The notes under the pieces were generated by a model. That model saw nothing but the letters and a program-made list of their open reading frames with translations, was not told the DNA's origin and did no database searches. A stretch of DNA of 64,000 bases, taken from assembly GCF_037039395.1 (NCBI RefSeq), contig NZ_CP146242.1, positions 806,001 to 870,000 of the forward strand. Direction: 5' to 3'. How positions within the stretch are numbered: position 1 is the first letter of the stretch; each line of letters opens with the position of its first letter. Shown here in pieces: positions 1 through 7,615 of the stretch. The position numbers and the translations under genes were made by a program. The DNA comes from Agrobacterium vitis (GTDB lineage: Bacteria; Pseudomonadota; Alphaproteobacteria; Rhizobiales; Rhizobiaceae).

Positions 1-822
1 AGAAAGTGGCAAAAACCCGGCCAGTCCGGGCGGCTTGCCGATAGGGCGACTGAGCCTGCTGCTGGTCGGGCTGGTGCTGCTGCTGGCGGCAAATCTGACG
101 GAGCTGGAGATTTCCCGTAACACCATGATCGGCATGGCACTTGCGGCTTTCACGCTGTTCGTAGCGCTCGACAGAAACAGTCTTCAGCCGATCCTGCCCA
201 ACGGCGCCTTTCTGGCGTCAACACCCGTCGGGCTTGGCCTGTGGATCGTGTTGCTCATGCCCCTTTCCGAAGCAGTCTTGGCGTCTATCTCGTCTATACG
301 CTGCAACATCTCTGGTCGATGGGGCCAATGGCAGCGGGGGCGTTGAGCGCGCTGATAGCTGTCAGCTGGAGCCTGACGGCAATTATCACCGCCAATATTT
401 CCACCCAAAAAGCGAGAGAAAACCTGATCCTGCTGGGTGTCCTTACCGAGGCTTGTGGCCTTGGCGGCACCACGCTTGCCATTGTCACCGGTTATCTGCC
501 GGGACTGATCCTGTCGCTCATCGCCGTGGGCATGGCCTTTGGCATGGCGTGGGCAGCGCTCAGCCAGACGATGATGGAGGCGAGCCCACCTGAAGACCGC
601 GACCGGACCTCGGCGCTTTTGCCCACATTGCAAACCGCTGGCTATGCCATGGGGGCCGCACTGGCCGGTCTCATTACCAATCGCTCCGGCTTTTCCGGCA
701 CGGCATCGCCGGAGGTGCTGCGCCATGCGGTTGGCAATAGCGTCCTGTTTGGCCTGGCCTGCCTTGCTCCGGCAATTCTGCTGGCCCCCTGGATGGTGAG
801 AAGCCTGAAGAACACCTGGTGA
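1..822 (+). pseudogene. MFS transporter, 5'-truncated by the window and frameshifted
   Basis: This is the C-terminal part of a 12-14 helix major facilitator permease. Its hydrophobic segments alternate with short polar loops throughout. The reading frame is open from base 2, so the start lies outside the window. Frame 2 carries the protein to about base 277 (ending LLMPLSEAV). The continuation (LGVYLVYTLQHLW) is in frame 1, from about base 277 to the stop at 822. The join GTCTTGGC lacks one base relative to a continuous A-V-L-G-V-Y-L-V reading. Either the gene is broken or the sequence has a one-base error. Substrate unknown; drug or metabolite exporter is likely from the family. Confidence 0.75.
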
Positions 823-878
823 GGTCATCCGCAATCCAACAGCTTCATCGCCAGCGTCAGGCTTAAAAACGAAGCCAA

Positions 879-902
879 TGCATAATTCCTTAAATCGGTA
901 CC
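879..902. repeat. Half of a TTAAATCGG-type intergenic repeat
   Basis: The sequence TGCATAATTCCTTAAATCGG matches the left arm of the hairpin element at 47480-47525, allowing a few changes. The right arm is not present. It lies in the 224-bp gap between the MFS remnant and the deacetylase. This type of arm is common between genes in Rhizobiaceae (from memory). Confidence 0.4.
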
Positions 903-1046
903 ATTAATCTGGCAGGTATTGAAACGATAACCCTTTGGGCCGGATGGGACTGCCCATTCGATAAACCGATCCGGTCCATTCCGGGCACCAGTTATAGAGC
1001 AGCTTTTTTCAAAGACAGCGCAGCCGAGGCTGCCGGAACATCACGT

Positions 1047-2096
1047 ATGGATGGTACTATCTTCAAGCATGGGCTGATCGCGGGCGGACTGGCCGCGGCG
1101 GGGATGGCGCGCAGGCTCGGTGCCTTGAAGGATGCTCGCGGGCTCGGCGCAATTTTCACCCTGCATCAGGTCCGCCCTTATCTTCCTTTGGTGCCCGATC
1201 CCAACCGACACCTGGAAATTACCCCGCAATTCCTGGATACCGCCCTTCGCGCCCTGTGGCGGGAAAATTACGAATTCATCCGCCTGGAAGAGGTGCCCGC
1301 ACGGCTTGCTAGAGGGCCAGGTCAAAGGCCGTTTGCGGCCTTCACCCTGGATGATGCCTATTACAGCAGCCGTGACTTCGCCCTGCCGGTATTCGAGCGG
1401 TTCGATGCGCCCTTCACGGTTTTTGTCTGCCAGGGCCTCAGCGAGCGTAGCCATGGCCTCTGGTGGGAAACCCTTGCGGCCCTGACCCGCAAGGCTGAGC
1501 GGCTGAAATGGGATTTCGACGGCAGGAGGCGCATCCTTTCCACCGATACGCCATTGCGCAAAGCCGCAGCGTTCCGGCAGATCGCCAGCCAGATCTCGGG
1601 CTTGGACGAGGAAGACATGATCGGCAGGCTGAACCGGATGGCGGCAGAGGTCGGCATAGACAGCCGCGACATCGTTGCCAAAGCCGTCCTGCCTTCGGAG
1701 GCGCTGGCCGATTTTGCCGCCCATCCGCTGGTCAGCCTGGGCGCCCATTCGGTCAGCCATCGAGGCCTGACCGGGCTTGATGATGAAACGGTGCGGCAGG
1801 AATTGAACCGCTCAGCCGACTATCTCGAAACCCTGACCGGAATGCGTCCGGTCAGTTTCGCCTATCCCTATGGCGATGGCCGTAGCGTCGATCGGCGTAC
1901 CATCGCTTTGGTGCGCGAGGCAGGCTTCAGTCTGGCCGTCACCACCCGGCCCGCGACACTGTTTGCGAGCGACGGAGCGCGCCTGCACGCCCTGCCGCGC
2001 ATTTCACTCAATGGTCATTTCCAGACGCCAGCCACGGTCCGGACGCTGGCATCGGGCATTCCCTTTCGCCTGATGTCACGTAAACCCTCGGCGTGA
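1047..2096 (+). CDS. Polysaccharide deacetylase (NodB-homology) family protein
   Basis: A 349-residue protein with the carbohydrate esterase 4 fold. The first motif is FTLDDAYY at about residue 95, in place of the usual TFDDG. A metal-site motif HSVSH lies near residue 236, and FAYPYGDG follows near residue 272. Such enzymes remove N- or O-acetyl groups from envelope or capsule sugars. A short hydrophobic N-terminus (GLIAGGLAAAGMA) could be a weak anchor. It stands alone between the MFS remnant and convergent pdxH, so context does not name a substrate. The first Asp pair is retained, which suggests activity. Start is the first ATG of the open frame. Confidence 0.8.
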   Translation: MDGTIFKHGLIAGGLAAAGMARRLGALKDARGLGAIFTLHQVRPYLPLVPDPNRHLEITPQFLDTALRALWRENYEFIRLEEVPARLARGPGQRPFAAFTLDDAYYSSRDFALPVFERFDAPFTVFVCQGLSERSHGLWWETLAALTRKAERLKWDFDGRRRILSTDTPLRKAAAFRQIASQISGLDEEDMIGRLNRMAAEVGIDSRDIVAKAVLPSEALADFAAHPLVSLGAHSVSHRGLTGLDDETVRQELNRSADYLETLTGMRPVSFAYPYGDGRSVDRRTIALVREAGFSLAVTTRPATLFASDGARLHALPRISLNGHFQTPATVRTLASGIPFRLMSRKPSA

Positions 2097-2124
2097 CATA
2101 GGAGAAAATACAGTCCTTGCGACA

Positions 2125-2745
2125 TCAAGGATACATACGCACCTTGTTCCAGGGCTGGTCCAGCGCCTCGCGGCGAAACTCGATCCGGTCATGCAGCCGG
2201 AATTTACCGTCGCGCCAGAATTCGATGGTCAATGGCTTGATCCGGAAACCCGACCAATGGGCTGGACGCGGAATAGAGCCGAGCGCATAGCGCGCCGTAT
2301 ATTCGGCAACCGCTTTTTCCAGCGCGAACCGGCTCTCCAGCGGCCGCGACTGTTTCGAGGCCCAGGCGCCGATCCGGCTGCCGATCGGTCTTGTCTGGTA
2401 ATAGGCATCGGCCTCGGCGTCGGACACGACCTCCACTTCGCCGCGCAACCGCACCTGACGTCGCAGAGATTTCCAATGAAAGCACATCGCGGCTTTCTTT
2501 TGGGAGAGAATCTCCGTACCCTTCTGGCTTTCGAAATTGGTATAGAAGACGAATCCAGCTTGATCGAAATCTTTCAAAAGCACCATACGCACATTTGGCA
2601 GGCCGCTTTCATCGACTGTCGCCAATGCGACAGCGTTGGGATCGTTGATCTCGGAGGCCTTTGCCTCTGCGAGCCACGTTTCGAACAAGCCAAAAGGCTC
2701 ATGCTCCTCGGTAAAGTCACCGGTTGTTAACTCATTTTGCGACAT
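2125..2745 (-). CDS. pdxH: Pyridoxamine/pyridoxine 5'-phosphate oxidase
   Basis: FMN-dependent cytosolic enzyme that oxidises pyridoxine or pyridoxamine 5'-phosphate to pyridoxal phosphate. The 206 residues span the full family length. Recognisable blocks are [12 protein letters not shown] (FMN phosphate site), [30 protein letters not shown] (substrate site) and the C-terminal [10 protein letters not shown] and W-x-K-V-R-MYP ending. It is divergent from the lipoprotein gene, with about 60 bp between them that must hold both promoters. No regulator or operon partner is visible. Confidence 0.95.
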   Translation of the reverse strand: MSQNELTTGDFTEEHEPFGLFETWLAEAKASEINDPNAVALATVDESGLPNVRMVLLKDFDQAGFVFYTNFESQKGTEILSQKKAAMCFHWKSLRRQVRLRGEVEVVSDAEADAYYQTRPIGSRIGAWASKQSRPLESRFALEKAVAEYTARYALGSIPRPAHWSGFRIKPLTIEFWRDGKFRLHDRIEFRREALDQPWNKVRMYP

Positions 2746-2807
2746 ATTATGTTAAATGCTCCGCATATGCCCGCGCCGCCACCGACGCATGAAGGACAGG
2801 ACAGGTC

Positions 2808-3260
2808 TTGAGAGACATAGCAAAGCCGGATCGATGCAGAAAGGGACGCTGGGCCACCAGCAGTCGTTTTATGGCCATGGCGGCGCTTTGCCTCATGTTG
2901 GGCGGCTGTGTCGGCGGCGTCATGGACTTCGGAGGCGATACGCCAAAGGTCGATCGGTCGATTTCGACAGGCACCATTCCAAACGAACCGGAAAAACGAT
3001 CGGACCAGGATACGGTGCGCAATGCGGTCTCTTCCGCCGATCTTGAAAAACTGGGTCCGAACCCGGTTCCCTGGGCCAATACCACAACGGGAAGCGCCGG
3101 TGTGATCAACTCGATTTCCGAGGATCGCAGCAACGGCGTGATCTGCCGGGTGTTCGTCACCAGCCGCCATGCCTATGACGGTATTGCCAAATTCTATGGC
3201 CGCACCTGCCTGGCTGGCGATGGCCAGTGGCAATTGGTGAATTTCGACAAGCAGTCCTGA
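2808..3260 (+). CDS. Small lipoprotein with RT0821/Lpp0805-type surface domain
   Basis: A 150-residue envelope protein. A basic N-terminus (RCRKGR) is followed by a hydrophobic stretch ending LMLGGC, a good lipobox, so the mature protein should begin at that cysteine and be membrane-anchored. The C-terminal third (ICRVFVTSRHAYDGIAKFYG, then QWQLV) resembles the short surface-antigen domain common in alphaproteobacteria. The chosen start is TTG with purine-rich AGGACAGG upstream. An in-frame ATG at 2871 would leave almost no basic n-region, so it is less likely. Function unknown beyond envelope location. Confidence 0.7.
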   Translation: MRDIAKPDRCRKGRWATSSRFMAMAALCLMLGGCVGGVMDFGGDTPKVDRSISTGTIPNEPEKRSDQDTVRNAVSSADLEKLGPNPVPWANTTTGSAGVINSISEDRSNGVICRVFVTSRHAYDGIAKFYGRTCLAGDGQWQLVNFDKQS

Positions 3261-3277
3261 AATCGGCAATTCCGTGC

Positions 3278-3580
3278 TCAAAAACCCCAAGGGAGCGGCG
3301 CATTGCGCCCGCTTTCGATGATTTGATAATGATCAAACCGGTTGACGACATCGCCCGTGTCATAAATTCCTCTGGGATCAAGCATCATCCAAGGAATTAT
3401 TCCCCAACCGTAACCACTGGTTAGCATCTGCTTCCTAATATAACTGTGTCCCGTGGCGGAGCAAATAGAGACAATGCTTGCCACGTATGAGCGTGAATGA
3501 TTCACCTTTCTGCGGGATTGCTGAGCAAAAAGCCTTTTGTTCTGGAATTTCCGCAACAGATTGAAAGTGTTACGGTACAT
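3278..3580 (-). CDS. Unrecognised small basic protein (100 aa)
   Basis: I do not recognise this protein. The ATG at 3580 has an excellent ribosome site: GAGGGG followed by seven bases. The product is basic in its first third (LLRKFQNKRLF, QQSRRK). Its second half is rich in aromatic and glycine residues (GYGWGIIPWMMLDPRG, then DTGDVVNRFDHYQ), which reads like real protein rather than a shadow frame. It converges on the lipoprotein gene with 17 bp between the stops and occupies what would otherwise be a 400-bp empty gap. No signal peptide or clear membrane helix. Composition is less GC-rich than its neighbours. Confidence 0.5.
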   Translation of the reverse strand: MYRNTFNLLRKFQNKRLFAQQSRRKVNHSRSYVASIVSICSATGHSYIRKQMLTSGYGWGIIPWMMLDPRGIYDTGDVVNRFDHYQIIESGRNAPLPWGF

Positions 3581-3659
3581 CTTATTTCCCCTCACGGGTG
3601 CGATGTCGTGACCCGGACAGATCTCAATTGAACCGCTCTTGTATTTGGTTGGTGGTAAA

Positions 3660-4937
3660 ATGCGTGATCCCTACTCCATTCTCGGCGTGCAGCGCGATGC
3701 GGGTACTGACGAGATCAAGGCTGCCTGGCGCTCGAAAGCCAAGACCTCTCATCCCGATCAAAACAGGGAGGATCCGACGGCAACCCAACGGTTTGCGGAG
3801 ATCGGGCAGGCCTATGACGTTCTCAAGGACCCCGCCAAACGAAGCCGCTACGACCAGCAACGCTCGAAGATGGACGCCATGAAACGCGAACAGACGATCA
3901 TGCAACAACGCGAGGAAGCCCGCGCCGCCGCAGAGCGCGCCCGCCAGGCCAAGGCCAATGCGGAGCGCATCATGGCCGATCTGGCACGCATCGAGGCAGA
4001 AAAGGCCAAGGCTGAAAAAGCCGCCGAAATGCTGAATGTCAAGGTCGAGGCCGCCCGCGCCCGCGCGCAATCCGCCGAAGCCCAGGCCGCCAATGCGTCG
4101 GCAGACGCAGCGGCAAGCGCCAACGCCTCGGCCAAGGCCCAAACGCAGGCTCAACCCCAGACCGCCGCAAAACCGGAGACCGCGAAAGCCGGTCCGGATG
4201 CAGCCGAAGCGACGACCGCCAGCCGCCCCGCCAGCCCGGATGCGGCAGACGATGCCGTCTCGAAGATTTTTGGTGCCGCCCAGACCGACCAGCGCCAGAC
4301 CGAGCAGCGAAGAGGCGAAGACGAGCCAAGCGAAGACGGCAACCGGTCACGCGGCTTCGCACTTCCGGTTCTTGGTCTGATTTCGTCGCTGGTGCGCCGC
4401 ATTCGCAAACCGGCGCCGCCGGTTCTGGAAAAGGCCCCCGACATCATGGTCGAGGCCACCATTGCCATTGACGACCTGTTGCAACACAACACCATTTCCA
4501 TCCAGCTCAGCGATGGGCGCGAGTTGAGGCTGCCGCTGGAGGCCGGTTATACCGATGGCAGCATTGCCCGGCTGTCCGGCAAGGGGCTGAAAGTGCCGGG
4601 CATGTTAACAGGCGATGTGCTGGTGACGCTGCGGGTGTTGAAAAGCCCTGCCTTCAGCGTCGATGGCTATGACATTCACTGCGTGGTGCCGATCAAGCTT
4701 GAGGATGCCGTGCTGGGATGCGAGACGGTGATCGAAGGGCCGCAAGGACCGCTCGACATTACCGTTCCGGCCTGGAGCGGCTCGGACCAGAGCATTCGCA
4801 TCGACGGCGAAGGCCTGCCCAGCGGGCCGGACGAACGGGGCGCATTGGTGGTTGAAATCAGGGTCGTGCTCTGGGAAAAACCGGACGAAAAAGTCACGGA
4901 TCTGATGAAAGTGATGAAGCACGGGCTTTTCCTGTAG
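3660..4937 (+). CDS. DnaJ-like co-chaperone (J domain plus DnaJ C-terminal domain)
   Basis: A 425-residue protein. An N-terminal J domain (residues 1-65) carries the HPD motif (SHPDQN), which stimulates DnaK ATPase. A long Ala/Glu/Lys-rich coiled coil with low-complexity sequence spans about residues 70-240. The C-terminal substrate-binding domain starts near residue 260 (IAIDDLLQ, LSGKGLKVPG, CETVIEGPQG, RGALVVEI). There is no zinc-finger CxxCxGxG region, so this is a CbpA-like class II protein and not DnaJ itself. The ATG at 3660 starts directly on the J domain; an upstream TTG at 3639 is less likely. It lies upstream of fabI with about 190 bp between. Confidence 0.85.
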   Translation: MRDPYSILGVQRDAGTDEIKAAWRSKAKTSHPDQNREDPTATQRFAEIGQAYDVLKDPAKRSRYDQQRSKMDAMKREQTIMQQREEARAAAERARQAKANAERIMADLARIEAEKAKAEKAAEMLNVKVEAARARAQSAEAQAANASADAAASANASAKAQTQAQPQTAAKPETAKAGPDAAEATTASRPASPDAADDAVSKIFGAAQTDQRQTEQRRGEDEPSEDGNRSRGFALPVLGLISSLVRRIRKPAPPVLEKAPDIMVEATIAIDDLLQHNTISIQLSDGRELRLPLEAGYTDGSIARLSGKGLKVPGMLTGDVLVTLRVLKSPAFSVDGYDIHCVVPIKLEDAVLGCETVIEGPQGPLDITVPAWSGSDQSIRIDGEGLPSGPDERGALVVEIRVVLWEKPDEKVTDLMKVMKHGLFL

Positions 4938-5127
4938 TTTCCGCCCCCCGGAAAAATGACGGGTTAAACCGAATTTCGCTGTAATCACACAGCGATAGCC
5001 ACACCCTTTGTTACCGCTCCTTACAGTATTTGTTACCCCTCTCCCGTGAAGAGAGGTGAAGCACAGCTTGAACCACGCATCGGCCTATGCGATAGGCAGG
5101 TTCGATAGAAGTCTCAAGGAGCAAATA

Positions 5128-5946
5128 ATGGCTCAAATTTCGGGCCTCATGGCAGGCAAACGTGGCATCATCATGGGTGTTGCCAATAATCGTTCCATCG
5201 CATGGGGCATAGCTAAGGCCTGCCGGGATGCGGGCGCGGAGATCGCGCTGACATGGCAGGGCGATGCGCTGAAGAAGCGCGTCGAGCCGCTGGCGCAGGA
5301 GCTTGATGGCTTCATGGCGGGCGATTGCGACGTGACCGATATGGAAAGTGTCGATGCCGTCTTCAAGAATGTCGAGGACAAGTGGGGCAAGATCGACTTC
5401 GTCGTGCATGCCATCGCCTTTTCCGACAAGGACGAGTTGACCGGTCGCTATCTGGATACCAGCCGCGAAAACTTCGCCCGCACCATGGATATTTCTGTTT
5501 ATTCCTTTACCGCTGTCGCCAAGCGGGCAGAAGCCATCCTCAACGATGGCGGCGCATTGCTGACGCTGACCTATTACGGTGCGGAAAAAGTCATGCCGCA
5601 TTATAATGTCATGGGCGTGGCCAAGGCCGCGCTGGAAGCCAGCGTCCGCTATCTCGCCGTCGACATGGGCAAGCGCGGCATTCGCGTCAACGCCATCTCG
5701 GCCGGTCCGATCAAGACTTTGGCGGCCTCCGGCATCGGCGATTTCCGCTATATCCTGAAGTGGAACGAATATAATTCGCCGCTGAAGCGCAATGTCACCA
5801 CCGACGAAGTTGGCACATCCGGTCTCTATCTGCTGTCGGACCTGTCCAGCGGCGTCACCGGCGAAGTCCATCACGTCGATTGCGGTTATCACACGGTTGG
5901 TATGAAGGCCGTGGACGCGCCGGATATTTCGGTCGTCAAGGATTAA
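5128..5946 (+). CDS. fabI: Enoyl-[acyl-carrier-protein] reductase (NADH)
   Basis: Catalyses the last reduction of each fatty-acid elongation cycle in the cytosol. It is a 272-residue short-chain dehydrogenase of the FabI type. The cofactor loop is GVANNRSIAWGIA, and the catalytic Y-x6-K is Tyr159/Lys166 in YNVMGVAK. NAISAGPIKTLAASGI is the substrate-loop signature. The start is ATG 5128 with AAGGAG eight bases upstream, although the frame stays open further up. The leader before it holds two TTTGTTACC copies (about 5008 and 5031) and a small hairpin at 5036-5052 of unknown role. Rhizobia often have two fabI genes, so this may not be the only one. Confidence 0.93.
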   Translation: MAQISGLMAGKRGIIMGVANNRSIAWGIAKACRDAGAEIALTWQGDALKKRVEPLAQELDGFMAGDCDVTDMESVDAVFKNVEDKWGKIDFVVHAIAFSDKDELTGRYLDTSRENFARTMDISVYSFTAVAKRAEAILNDGGALLTLTYYGAEKVMPHYNVMGVAKAALEASVRYLAVDMGKRGIRVNAISAGPIKTLAASGIGDFRYILKWNEYNSPLKRNVTTDEVGTSGLYLLSDLSSGVTGEVHHVDCGYHTVGMKAVDAPDISVVKD

Positions 5947-5992
5947 AACCCGGATAAAAAGGCCGGAAACAGGCTTGGAAGGTTCGTCTGCC

Positions 5993-6583
5993 GTGCTGCT
6001 TTACGTCATTCGCCACGGACAGACGGACTGGAACGCCGAAGGCCGGTTTCAGGGTCAGACGGATATTCCGCTGAACGCCACCGGCCGCGGCCAGGCGATG
6101 CGCAATGGTGAAAGCCTGCGCCATGTGCTGGGCGATACAGTCGATGCCTTCGATTTCGTCGCCTCCCCCCTTGGCCGCACTCGCGAGACCATGGAGAGGC
6201 TCCGCATCGAAATGGGGCTCGACGCCGTCCGCTACCGGCTCGACGACCGGCTGAAGGAAATCTGCTTTGGCGATTGGGAAGGTCATACGACCCGCGAATT
6301 GAAAGCGCTGTACCCGGAACGGGTCAAACAGCGCTCCCAGGGCAAATGGGACTTCATTGCCCCCGGTCAACGAGCTGAAAGCTATGAGATCCTGTCCTGG
6401 CGCACGGGTGCCTGGCTTGCCTCGGTCCGCCAGCCAACCGTGGCCGTGACCCATGGCGGCGTTATCCGCAGCCTGTTCCGGCTGATTGGCAATGTCGATG
6501 CCAACGAGGCCTGCGCCATGCCGATCCCTCAGGACAGAATTCTTCTGATCGACCTTGAAAACAATAGCCTGAATTGGTTGTGA
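5993..6583 (+). CDS. Histidine phosphatase (phosphoglycerate mutase-like) family protein
   Basis: A roughly 196-residue branch-1 histidine phosphatase. The phospho-acceptor motif RHGQTDWN sits at the N-terminus, and the second catalytic histidine is in THGG near residue 150. FGDWEGH carries the acid residue. These proteins dephosphorylate small phosphorylated metabolites, and the substrate cannot be told from sequence. I chose GTG 5993 because GGAAGG lies ten bases upstream. An in-frame TTG at 5975 would add six residues. It follows fabI by 46 bp on the same strand and could be co-transcribed. Confidence 0.8.
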   Translation: MLLYVIRHGQTDWNAEGRFQGQTDIPLNATGRGQAMRNGESLRHVLGDTVDAFDFVASPLGRTRETMERLRIEMGLDAVRYRLDDRLKEICFGDWEGHTTRELKALYPERVKQRSQGKWDFIAPGQRAESYEILSWRTGAWLASVRQPTVAVTHGGVIRSLFRLIGNVDANEACAMPIPQDRILLIDLENNSLNWL

Positions 6584-6593
6584 TAAATCGGCG

Positions 6594-6854
6594 TCAGTTG
6601 ACGACCTGCAAATCGTCCACAACCCGCTTGCCATCGACCATGGTGTAATAAACCACAACCTTGACGCCGGTTGTCAGGCCGTCGAAGTTAAATTCCGCCG
6701 GCACCGAATAGGTTTTGCCATCCTCCAGCGTCAGAGTGAGCTTTTCGGTGCTGATCGACTTGATGGTCGATTCCACGTCATCGCTTTGCGCAAGCGCACC
6801 CATTGGCGCAAACAGACTGCCAGCCAGCAACAGCATAGCGATAAGGAAGCGCAT
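6594..6854 (-). CDS. Small secreted DUF1344-like protein
   Basis: An 86-residue exported protein. A signal peptide (MRFLIAMLLLAGSLFAPMG, cleavage near ALAQ-SDD) is followed by a short beta-rich domain (STIKSISTEKLTLTLEDGK, then VKVVVYYTMVDGKRVV). This pattern matches the DUF1344 family of periplasmic proteins in Rhizobiales, as remembered. The frame extends upstream to 6953, but only the ATG at 6854 puts the hydrophobic signal at the N-terminus. Converges with the phosphatase gene. Function unknown. Confidence 0.7.
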   Translation of the reverse strand: MRFLIAMLLLAGSLFAPMGALAQSDDVESTIKSISTEKLTLTLEDGKTYSVPAEFNFDGLTTGVKVVVYYTMVDGKRVVDDLQVVN

Positions 6855-6993
6855 GGTTTTTGCCCCTGCTTTCGTTCGAGAATCGTCACGTACTTGCAAA
6901 TAAGCCTCCGAATGTGGCAGAATTTTCCCCTCGACGGCACTTATCCCCGGCACTCATCAGAGGAGTCCTTGAGGATGGCAGCTCGGATTCCGG

Positions 6994-7036
6994 TTTCGAA
7001 TATCTCAAGCCGTTGCCGCATTTGAGATATTCGAAA
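6994..7036. repeat. Perfect 15-bp inverted repeat (hairpin)
   Basis: The left arm TTTCGAATATCTCAA (6994-7008) and right arm TTGAGATATTCGAAA (7022-7036) are exact reverse complements, separated by 13 bases. No T run follows, so this is not a standard terminator. It abuts the first copy of the duplicated 60-bp motif. Confidence 0.7.
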
Positions 7037-7140
7037 TTCTTGTCAGGTGAGGATGCACGGACATCTTCGATAACTTGGTATTAAAGCGTGGCGCGATATT
7101 CGAGGATAGCGTCACACCTAGAACTTTCATTGTATCGCAA

Positions 7141-7201
7141 GGCTCTACAGCATCGGGTAGAAAACCGGTATCCACTTTTCTTAACGCAAATTCTACTGCA
7201 T
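7141..7201. repeat. RIME-like intergenic element
   Basis: Contains GAAAACCGGTATCCACTTTTC, the conserved half of a mosaic repeat seen again at 14570-14600, 24150-24175 and 62275-62300. CTCTACAGCATCG on the left and TTCTACTGCATA on the right form imperfect arms. The type matches the interspersed mosaic elements described for Rhizobium; the assignment is from memory. Confidence 0.55.
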
Positions 7202-7473
7202 ACTTTTTTCGAAAAGACAAACGGCAAACAACAGATCAAGACCCATTCAAAAAGGCAGATGCAAGCATTGCCACCATTGAACACAGCAGACTGTCCTGCA
7301 CCAATGTTCCAGTCATGAACAGGGCCATCCCTTCACTCAGGTTTTATTGACGATACCTATTAAATCCTGCTGATTTCAAATAATATAAATGCTAAATTAA
7401 CAACCGTTACAATATCATATTGCCTAACATCAAAGCATAGCAACAGGTTTTCCCGGCAAAACATATGGCAAAG

Positions 7474-7533
7474 ACCAACGCCTCTGCTGCCAAGGCCTTT
7501 GATGCCAGCGCCTTTGATGCCAACGCCTTTAAT
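7474..7533. repeat. 15-bp tandem repeat, four units
   Basis: Units of the form GCCAACGCCTTTGAT repeat with small changes at 7474, 7489, 7504 and 7519. The first unit is the most diverged (ACCAACGCCTCTGCT). On the forward strand they would encode A-x-A-F-D pentads. Confidence 0.7.
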
Positions 7534-7615
7534 GAATGTGAGATATCAGAAATTCTTATCAGCCGAAAATGTGTGAGCATCTTCGATGCCTCGGTATAAT
7601 GTGTATGGCAGGATA

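Larger units (their letters stand above)
6855..7615. other. Repeat-rich intergenic region, no convincing gene
   Basis: About 760 bp between divergent genes. It contains a perfect 15-bp inverted repeat (6994-7036), a RIME-like element (7141-7201), a 15-bp tandem repeat (7474-7533), and two imperfect copies of a roughly 60-bp motif, at about 7025-7085 and 7542-7602. The second copy ends in TATAAT just upstream of the GGDEF/EAL gene. The 44-codon frame 7465-7599 reads the tandem repeat as A-x-A-F-D units but has no clear ribosome site. Local composition is much more AT-rich than the flanking genes. Confidence 0.6.

Noticed and set aside
7075..7350. 91-codon open frame in the repeat region
   Set aside because: It runs through a RIME-like element, lacks a ribosome site and has no protein-like domain; a chance frame.
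7474..7533. Possible CRISPR-like repeats
   Set aside because: Units are contiguous 15-mers without spacers and no cas genes are present; a simple tandem repeat.
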